64,000 bases of DNA, taken from positions 620,001 to 684,000 of the forward strand of contig NZ_LT907980.1 in assembly GCF_900215155.1 (NCBI RefSeq). The letters run 5' to 3'. The notes beneath the pieces were generated by a model. The model made no database searches and was not told the DNA's origin. It saw only the letters and a program-made list of their open reading frames with translations. Position 1 is the stretch's first letter; every line of letters starts with the position of its first letter. Below are positions 58,142 to 64,000 of the stretch, one piece after another. The stretch is from Marinobacter sp. LV10R510-11A (lineage in GTDB: Bacteria > Pseudomonadota > Gammaproteobacteria > Pseudomonadales > Oleiphilaceae). A program made the position numbers and the translations under genes.

Positions 58142-58919
58142 AATGAAATCTCCTTTCATAAAGCCAATACACGTCCGTCATAAACGACCAGGCGAGTAAC
58201 AACAGGGCGGTTGCCAGCGTCAGGCTGGCGAACATGGGTGGAATGGGCGGTACAATAGCGACCATCAGCGTAACGATCTGCCATACACAGATGGTTTTGC
58301 GCCGGAAACTCTCGGGCAATGGGTGGTTTAGCCAATCCATCGCGAAAGCAGCGGCAACAAACAAGTAGCGCATAAGCCCGAGAGCGATAACCCAGGTGCC
58401 GGCTTTACCGCTCGCGGTCACGGCTACGCATAAACCCAGAATCAACAGCGCGTCCATTTCCATATCGAAACGGGCGCCGAAAGCACTGGCGGAGTGGGTT
58501 ACCCGGGCAAGCTTGCCATCGACGCCGTCGAGAATCAGTGCAATCAGAGCACCAACGGCGTAAATCCAGAGTGTGTAGGTCGATGTGGGATGCGCAGGTA
58601 TAAATGGGGCGCCAGCGACCAGGGCAACAATCAGGCTGCTCCGAAAGAGCGTAGCGCGATTTGCCCAGCCAAAATCTTTACCTCGGGGCCAGCGCGTGAG
58701 CACAGCGACACAAATGAAACCGTAAAGCAGGGCTGCTATGAGAAACATCGACCCGGATGATGAATATAATCGCGCAGCACCAACCATCCACAATGCGGTG
58801 AATACAGCGCCCCAGAGCAGGTCGACCCAGGGCGGTAATATGAAAGGTCTTGATTGCCCTCCAAAATCCATAACATTGCTCCAGCGTATAGGCTTGTGTG
58901 CATCGCCTTCAGGCGTCAA
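58128..58919 (-). CDS. CDP-alcohol phosphatidyltransferase family membrane enzyme
   Basis: Integral membrane transferase that joins a CDP-activated diacylglycerol (or similar) to an alcohol. The 263 residues contain the full catalytic motif D-G-x2-A-R-x8-G-x3-D-x3-D: DGVDGKLAR, then G and D at the right spacing in FGARFDMEMD. About six to seven hydrophobic helices surround it. It is not PgsA or PssA by length or context. It overlaps yceI and is divergent (84 nt apart) from the dehydrogenase that opens the pterin-like cluster. The alcohol acceptor is unknown. Confidence 0.88.
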   Translation of the reverse strand: MTPEGDAHKPIRWSNVMDFGGQSRPFILPPWVDLLWGAVFTALWMVGAARLYSSSGSMFLIAALLYGFICVAVLTRWPRGKDFGWANRATLFRSSLIVALVAGAPFIPAHPTSTYTLWIYAVGALIALILDGVDGKLARVTHSASAFGARFDMEMDALLILGLCVAVTASGKAGTWVIALGLMRYLFVAAAFAMDWLNHPLPESFRRKTICVWQIVTLMVAIVPPIPPMFASLTLATALLLLAWSFMTDVYWLYERRFHYETL

Positions 58920-59003
58920 TCGGTGCCGGGCATATACTAATGACTATAGTTTCCAAAGCACGTTAATGCATACCACAGTGAATTCTTTTCAGAGGAGTGC
59001 AGG

Positions 59004-60011
59004 ATGAGTTCCGGCCCAAGCTATTCATCACAACAATCCGAGTCCCGGGCCTTTTGGATAACTGGGCCCGGGGAAGGTCGTATTCTGGCAGCACCCGTAG
59101 CATCCGGCCAACCGGAGAACAACCAGCCCTGGGTGGTTGTGCAAACGCTTTGGTCTGGTGTCAGCCGGGGTACGGAATCTCTGGTATTCAACGGCCGGGT
59201 TCCGCAAAGTGAATACGATCGCATGCGGGCCCCGTTTCAGGAAGGCGCGTTTCCATGGCCGGTAAAATACGGCTATGCCAATGTTGGGCGAGTACTTGAG
59301 GGCCCGGCTGAGCTCATCGGTAAAACGGTGTTTTGTCTATTCCCCCATCAAGGGTGTTATTCCGTCCCAGCCAGCGCGGTGACACCTATCCCAGCTGGCG
59401 TTCCGCCGGAGCGGGCCATTCTTGCAGCCAATATGGAAACCGCGATCAATGGCCTTTGGGATGCCATGCCGGCCGTAGGTGATCGCATAGCCGTGGTGGG
59501 GTTGGGTGTGGTTGGCCTTCTTGTCAGTTGGCTCGCTAGCCGTATTCCGGGAACACGGGTAACGGTGATTGATACTAATCCCGCCCGTGCGTCGGTCGCA
59601 GAAGCTCTGGGGCTGACCCTTGCTTCGGGGTCTTTGGCAGATGATCACGATTTGGTTATTCACGCCAGCGGTCATGCATCTGGCCTTACAACCGCGCTGT
59701 CTCTGGCAGGTCAGGATGCAACCGTGCTGGAAATGAGTTGGTACGGCGATAGGTCTGTTTCTGTGCCACTTGGGGGCGCATTTCACTCACGCAGGCTTAC
59801 GCTACAATCCAGCCAGGTCGGCCAAATTCCGCCGGCACGCCAGCCCCGATGGACATACCGCAAACGCCTCGAGCTGGCGCTTGAGTTGCTTCAACACGAT
59901 ATTCTGGACCAACTGATTACGGGTGAGACGGCGTTTGAGCAGATGCCGGAAACCATGAGTCGGATTCTTTCGAACGGCAGTGATACGCTTTGCCACCGCA
60001 TAAAATACTAG
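59004..60011 (+). CDS. MDR-superfamily dehydrogenase lacking classical zinc ligands
   Basis: Medium-chain dehydrogenase/reductase of 335 residues. The N-terminal GroES-like part has SGVSRGTESLVFNGRVP where classical enzymes have a Cys-containing zinc site, and there is no structural zinc Cys cluster. The Rossmann part has AVVGLGVVGLLVSWLASR (about 163-180). This sub-branch resembles BchC-like dehydrogenases. AGAGGAG precedes the ATG. It opens a tight plus-strand run with the PTPS-like gene 9 nt later. Substrate unknown; oxidation or reduction of a side-chain hydroxyl is plausible. Confidence 0.85.
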   Translation: MSSGPSYSSQQSESRAFWITGPGEGRILAAPVASGQPENNQPWVVVQTLWSGVSRGTESLVFNGRVPQSEYDRMRAPFQEGAFPWPVKYGYANVGRVLEGPAELIGKTVFCLFPHQGCYSVPASAVTPIPAGVPPERAILAANMETAINGLWDAMPAVGDRIAVVGLGVVGLLVSWLASRIPGTRVTVIDTNPARASVAEALGLTLASGSLADDHDLVIHASGHASGLTTALSLAGQDATVLEMSWYGDRSVSVPLGGAFHSRRLTLQSSQVGQIPPARQPRWTYRKRLELALELLQHDILDQLITGETAFEQMPETMSRILSNGSDTLCHRIKY

Positions 60012-60020
60012 GAGCTTCTT

Positions 60021-60419
60021 ATGTTCAGCTTGACCGTCCGGGATCACATGATGATCGCGCACAGCTTTAATGGTGAGATCTTCGGCCCGGCGCAAAAGAC
60101 CCACGGTGCCACCTATGTCGTTGATATGACATTTGAGCGCCGCGAGCTTAATAGTGATGATCTGATTATTGATATTGGCTTGGCTTCAGAGGTTCTCAAG
60201 CAAGTGCTGAGCGAATTCAACATGCAGAACCTCGACGACATCGAAGACTTCCGTGGCCGCAACACCACCACCGAGTTCATGGCGAAGAAGGTGTTCGATC
60301 GCATGGCTACAGCCATCCACGAAGGGCGGTTGGGTGAGACGGCAAAAGCCGTCTGTGCGCTGAAGGTCACCTTGGCTGAGTCGCACATTGCTTGGGCCAG
60401 CTACCATGCTGGAATCTGA
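60021..60419 (+). CDS. 6-pyruvoyl-tetrahydropterin synthase/QueD-family homologue, zinc site altered
   Basis: T-fold protein of 132 residues. The family's three zinc histidines are normally one in AAH and two in HGH; here the first is in IAHSF (H14) and the pair has become THGAT (H28, then Ala30), so one ligand is missing, though H9 could substitute. QueD's catalytic Cys and the LDH motif are also not preserved, while NTTTEFMAK and LAESHIAW match the PTAEN and ET regions. A different reaction than QueD is therefore likely. It overlaps the glycosyltransferase gene by 14 nt. Confidence 0.82.
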   Translation: MFSLTVRDHMMIAHSFNGEIFGPAQKTHGATYVVDMTFERRELNSDDLIIDIGLASEVLKQVLSEFNMQNLDDIEDFRGRNTTTEFMAKKVFDRMATAIHEGRLGETAKAVCALKVTLAESHIAWASYHAGI

Positions 60420-62379
60420 CACGGCTCTGCACTTTATCGTGCCAGGCGATCCGAACCAGAACACGGGTGGTTATCGCTATGTGCGAAAACTGATCGAAGC
60501 GCTGAATCAGGCTGGCGCGACAGCGGAGGTAACGGGGCTGCCGGGTAGGTTCCCAAAGCCTGATGGCATCGCCACACACGGGATGGACAGCCTGCTCTCG
60601 CAGTTTGCTGACGGCTCCTGGGTAATTTTGGACGGGCTTGCGATGAGTGCAATGCCCAGCACCCTCGAAAAACATGCGCAGCGTTTGCGTCTTGTGGCTC
60701 TTATTCACCACCCGCTGGCAGACGAAACCGGGCTAAGCCTAAGCGAGCAGGATTGGTTTTTTGAACGCGAAGAAAAGGCATTAAGAATCGTTCGGGATGT
60801 TTTTACAACAAGCGCATTTACGGCGTCCCGACTAGCAGATTACGGCGTTGACGCCGGGCGTATTCAAACTGCCGAGCCGGGAGTGGAAAGCCCGGCTGGT
60901 AACGCGTTGGCAAGCGACACTGAGATTTTCGGCAAGAAGCATGAAGCCCAAGCGTCAAAGGCTCCGAAAATCCTCTGCGTTGCGCATCTTTCACCGCGCA
61001 AGGCGCAAGGCCATCTGGTAGACGCTCTTGCCGGCCTGAAAGGCCTGGAATGGCACTGTACCTTGGCCGGCTCCTGCGAGCGTGATCCGGTTTACGCAAA
61101 TGGCGTGCGGCAGCAGGTTCAAGAATCAGGTCTCGGCGGTCGAATTGATTTTGCAGAAGAAGTTGAAGAACAGCAGCTCGCGAGTCTCTACCGGGAAGCT
61201 GATCTGTTTGTGCTGCCGTCGTTGTATGAAGGCTACGGCATGGTGATTGATGAAGCCCTAGCGGCAAGGCTGCCCGTTATTTCATCCGATGGCGGCGCCT
61301 TGAAGCATACCGGGAACAGGCCGGGTGTCTTGTTGTACCGGGCAGGGGACACAGATGCTCTGCAAGCCAGCCTGCGAACATGGCTGGGCGACTCTGCAGC
61401 TTTGGAGCATGCCCGTGAACTTGCTGCGGCTGAATCCCGCAACATAAGAAGCTGGGCGGATACGGCAAGCCTGTTCCTGCAAGGGCTTGGCTATTTTGAC
61501 CAACGCCATCGCGCCACCTTCTTTGCAGACGAATGGCTACAGGCCCGCGAAGCCGCAGATCATTGTGCGCGTTCCGTGGAACTGACACAGCGGTTGGAAC
61601 AGTGGGCAGGGGATACCTTAAAGAGCAACCACCAAAACCCGGTCAGGATCGTTGATATAGGCACAGGTCGCGGCTCAAACGTCGCCTATCTTGCCCCTGC
61701 GTTTTCTTTGCCGCAGGAATGGCTGCTGGTTGATCAGGATAACGATTTGCTGGCTGCGGCCGCCAGAAAGGCGCACCAGCTGAATGTGTCGTTTAAGACT
61801 TTGCAGCGCCGTTTAATGCCGGAAGATTTTCAGGGATTTCTCCCCCAAGACACGTCTGTTGTAACAGCCTCGGCACTCATTGATCTGGTTTCTGAAGCTT
61901 GGCTGGCAGCGCTTGTGGCCGAGGTGATTTCAAAGCAAGCGGCTATTCTCGTTGTGCTGAGCTATACCGGCCGCTTTACGCTTTCGCCGGCCCATAAAGA
62001 CGACGCTCTGCTTCGGGAGCTGGTTAACCAGCATCAACATGGCGATAAAGGCACAGGTGCCGCGCTTGGGCCGGAAGCCGCCGCTGTGCTTGCAGACCAA
62101 CTGCGCATGAAGGGCTATGAGGTGCAGGTTGTTGAAACCCCCTGGCAGCTCGACAGCAAGGACGCCCAGCTGGCGACGATGCTCATGGCAGGCTGGGTAA
62201 CTGCAGCAAAACAACAAAGCCCGGGTGCTGAAGATGCCAGTGATCGGCTGGATGCCTGGTTTGCTGCCAGAAAGCAGCAACAGGTAGCGGGCGAGCTGGA
62301 AATCACCGTGCACCATCAGGATGTTCTTGGCCTGCCGCCTGGCTGCGCTGTCGAAAAAATACTCGAACGATCCGCATGA
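60406..62379 (+). CDS. fusion of a GT4 glycosyltransferase and a SAM methyltransferase
   Basis: A 657-residue two-domain enzyme. Residues about 1-385 are a GT-B glycosyltransferase of family 4 with LCVAHLSPRKAQGHLVDAL and the EGYGMVIDE nucleotide-sugar motif (E275-x7-E283). Residues about 400-650 are a class I methyltransferase with motif I VDIGTGRGSN (about 416). ATG 60406 is preferred; a TTG 18 nt upstream is in frame. It overlaps the PTPS-like gene by 14 nt and the next gene by 4 nt (ATGA). It would add a sugar and a methyl group to the same product. Confidence 0.85.
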   Translation: MLESDTALHFIVPGDPNQNTGGYRYVRKLIEALNQAGATAEVTGLPGRFPKPDGIATHGMDSLLSQFADGSWVILDGLAMSAMPSTLEKHAQRLRLVALIHHPLADETGLSLSEQDWFFEREEKALRIVRDVFTTSAFTASRLADYGVDAGRIQTAEPGVESPAGNALASDTEIFGKKHEAQASKAPKILCVAHLSPRKAQGHLVDALAGLKGLEWHCTLAGSCERDPVYANGVRQQVQESGLGGRIDFAEEVEEQQLASLYREADLFVLPSLYEGYGMVIDEALAARLPVISSDGGALKHTGNRPGVLLYRAGDTDALQASLRTWLGDSAALEHARELAAAESRNIRSWADTASLFLQGLGYFDQRHRATFFADEWLQAREAADHCARSVELTQRLEQWAGDTLKSNHQNPVRIVDIGTGRGSNVAYLAPAFSLPQEWLLVDQDNDLLAAAARKAHQLNVSFKTLQRRLMPEDFQGFLPQDTSVVTASALIDLVSEAWLAALVAEVISKQAAILVVLSYTGRFTLSPAHKDDALLRELVNQHQHGDKGTGAALGPEAAAVLADQLRMKGYEVQVVETPWQLDSKDAQLATMLMAGWVTAAKQQSPGAEDASDRLDAWFAARKQQQVAGELEITVHHQDVLGLPPGCAVEKILERSA

Positions 62380-63329
62380 ATTTGTTTCGCAATACAGGCA
62401 TTCGCATCGCATTGAAATGGCTGGTGACGGCTCTGATCATAGGTGCGGTATTGTTGTTCGTGGATGGCAAAACACTGATTCGCGAAGTTGCCCGCATTCC
62501 TCCATCTGCGTTGGTTTTTGGGCTTGTGTTAGGCGTTGGCCAAGTGTGTTTGTCGGCTTGGCGGTGGCGGTATACTGCCGGCCTTCTAGGCCTTCCGATA
62601 CCCTACATGCAGGCAGTGCGCGAGTATTATTTGGCAACCTTTACCAACCAGGTTTTGCCGGGCGGTGTTCTGGGTGATGTAAACCGGGCACTGCGTCATG
62701 GTGCGGATACTGACAACCGGGCGGCAGCTGCCCACGGTGTGGCTATCGAGCGTTTGTCCGGGCAAGTAGTGCTGGCGGCTGTGGTTGTAACTGGCCTCGC
62801 GTGGTTGTTTATCACAGGCAGAATTATCGGTAATGACGCCACCGGCTCAGGCTCTCTGGGCCATCTTTACTCGCTGCTTGCAGCCGTGGCCACTGTGGTT
62901 TTACTGGCGTGGTTTTTTGCCCGGAGGAGCGAGCGGGTATCCGTATATTTTGACACGCTGCGCGAAGATCTCACTCTGGCTTTGTTGTCATGGCCAGCCT
63001 TCCCGTTGCAGGTGCTAACCTCTCTGCTAGTCGTGGCAAGTTATCTGGCGGTGTTCCTTGTACTTGCAAACGGCGCGGGTTATTTGGCTGGCCTGCCTTC
63101 GGCGGTTGTAGTCGCGGCGCTGTGCAGTCTTCTTTTGCTCAGCATGGTGATACCGGTTACTGTTTCTGGCTGGGGCGTCCGCGAAGGCGCAGCGGTTATC
63201 TTGTGGCCCATGGTGGGCTTGCCCGCGGAGCAGGGCGTGGCTCTGAGTGTGGCATATGGCGTTTTAATATTTGTTTCCAGCTTGCCGGGCGCCTTGTTTG
63301 TGTTCAGTTCGCCGGCAAAGAAATGCTGA
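62376..63329 (+). CDS. flippase-like membrane protein (lysylphosphatidylglycerol synthase TM/UPF0104 family)
   Basis: Polytopic membrane protein of 317 residues with about eight helices and no soluble catalytic domain. Features of the family are the GQVCLSAWRWRY segment (about 49-60), YLATFTNQVLPGGVLGDVNRALRH (about 86-109) and SGWGVREGAAV (about 265). Relatives move lipid-linked molecules across the membrane, as in the MprF flippase half. ATG overlaps the upstream stop (ATGA), so it is translationally coupled to the glycosyltransferase-methyltransferase. Its 3' end overlaps the convergent reductase gene by 26 bp. Confidence 0.85.
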   Translation: MNLFRNTGIRIALKWLVTALIIGAVLLFVDGKTLIREVARIPPSALVFGLVLGVGQVCLSAWRWRYTAGLLGLPIPYMQAVREYYLATFTNQVLPGGVLGDVNRALRHGADTDNRAAAAHGVAIERLSGQVVLAAVVVTGLAWLFITGRIIGNDATGSGSLGHLYSLLAAVATVVLLAWFFARRSERVSVYFDTLREDLTLALLSWPAFPLQVLTSLLVVASYLAVFLVLANGAGYLAGLPSAVVVAALCSLLLLSMVIPVTVSGWGVREGAAVILWPMVGLPAEQGVALSVAYGVLIFVSSLPGALFVFSSPAKKC

Positions 63330-64000
63330 AATCCAGATCAAACAACATGTCAGTGCCCAGATTCACAAATCGAGACGCGGGCCGGAGCGCGTCATCCAAG
63401 AAGTCAATTTCTGGCAGGGAAAAAGCAGGCCTACCGCTGCCGATAATCATCGGTGCGACCATCACATGAAGGCGATTGAGCAAGCCAACTTCGAGGAAAG
63501 ATGAGATCGTCATGCCGCCGCCCTCTACGAAGATCTTTTTCAAACCAAGATCCGCAAGAACCTCAAGAATGAGTTTGGGGCTCACAGGCTCTATTCCATT
63601 GCCCAAACAGGGGATCTCTATTACGGCGCGCTCCCCATAGCCCTCAGCCATTCCAGGGGTATAGTCGCCGGCCACCAGTCGCAGTGTGGGTGCTGCTCCG
63701 TCCGTAAACAGGTGGTGGCTTTCCGGCACTCTGCGATTGCGATCAACAACCACTCTTACAGGATTTTCACCGCTGGTACAGCGCACGGTCAGCTGGGGGT
63801 TATCCGTTGCCGCCGTACCAGCGCCAACAACCACGGCATCCGAAAGCGCCCTTATGCGGTGCAGATGAACAATCCCATCGTTACCATTAATAAACCTGGA
63901 ATGCCCGGTAACCGTTGCGATACGGCCATCTAGGCTTTGCCCGAGCTGGCCGATAACGTGCAAGGGGGCGCCCGCAGCAAGTGGTGGGCATAAAGGTAGG
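63304..64000 (-). CDS. RibD C-terminal-type pyrimidine reductase, 5' end beyond the right edge
   Basis: Member of the RibD/dihydrofolate-reductase fold, which reduces ribosylaminopyrimidines or related compounds with NADPH. Motifs are HVIGQLGQSLDGRIAT, VVVGAGTAATDNPQLTVR, FVEGGGMTISSFLEVG and APMIIGSGRPAF. The frame stays open to position 64000, so the true start lies outside; the TTG at 63963 is not the start. No deaminase domain is visible in what remains. It converges on the flippase-like gene (26 bp overlap). Its substrate may be a pterin or pyrimidine made from GTP, consistent with the PTPS-like neighbour. Confidence 0.85.
   Translation of the reverse strand, partial: LPLCPPLAAGAPLHVIGQLGQSLDGRIATVTGHSRFINGNDGIVHLHRIRALSDAVVVGAGTAATDNPQLTVRCTSGENPVRVVVDRNRRVPESHHLFTDGAAPTLRLVAGDYTPGMAEGYGERAVIEIPCLGNGIEPVSPKLILEVLADLGLKKIFVEGGGMTISSFLEVGLLNRLHVMVAPMIIGSGRPAFSLPEIDFLDDALRPASRFVNLGTDMLFDLDFSISLPAN

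Overview
The window reads as a piece of chromosome from a marine gammaproteobacterium close to Marinobacter. This rests on protein character and gene order (comEC-exbB-exbD-msbA-lpxK-trm112-kdsB-murB; ruvCAB-ybgC-tolQRAB-pal-cpoB; leuA next to an Lrp-type regulator; bamC-purC). Genus level is an inference. Coding density is high, with many 4-nt ATGA/GTGA overlaps and many GTG/TTG starts. No rRNA, CRISPR array, insertion sequence or prophage was recognised.

Layout. 0.1-9.1 kb: one plus-strand run for DNA uptake (comEC), an ExbB/ExbD energiser, lipid A export and synthesis (msbA, lpxK, kdsB), a Trm112-like protein, a small tyrosine phosphatase and murB. 9.2-16.7 kb: proS, an Lrp-type regulator divergent from leuA, then prpE and xseA on the minus strand. 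17-20 kb: guaB-guaA. 20.1-29.9 kb: an accessory-looking block with a formate/nitrite-family channel and a giant cyclic beta-1,2-glucan synthase gene (ndvB), which carries a frameshift in a run of eight G and has no canonical start codon at its Shine-Dalgarno. 29.9-33.9 kb: tadA, galE, ugd (UDP-sugar supply), a HIT-family protein and fabR. 34-43.8 kb: aspS, ruvCAB, ybgC and the complete Tol-Pal envelope system. 43.8-53.5 kb: two tRNA-Lys, nadA, a BepA-like protease, tusA-like, perM-like, dapA, bamC, purC, an outer-membrane protein, a nucleotide-sugar epimerase and a glutaredoxin-like protein.

53.5-54.1 kb holds what looks like a small gene graveyard: the 5' end of a cytochrome b561-like gene faces the 5' end of a cytochrome c'-like gene, as if one deletion removed both 3' halves. 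A perfect palindrome survives upstream of the c' remnant. A tRNA-Val with a strong promoter and terminator follows, then an EamA transporter.

55.1-57.5 kb is a secreted-lipase operon in which a membrane-anchored protein with two Ig-like domains, not a recognisable Lif foldase, precedes a lipase with an unusual Ser-His-Ser-Thr-Gly nucleophile elbow. A perfect CRP/Vfr-type palindrome lies upstream.

57.5-64 kb is the best candidate for an undescribed system: YceI and a CDP-alcohol phosphatidyltransferase diverge from an MDR dehydrogenase, a PTPS/QueD-like protein that has lost one histidine of the zinc site, a glycosyltransferase-methyltransferase fusion and a flippase-like membrane protein, with a RibD-type reductase converging on them and running off the right edge. 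Together these suggest a pathway that makes and moves a glycosylated, methylated pterin- or pyrimidine-derived lipid-linked molecule; the product cannot be read from sequence.
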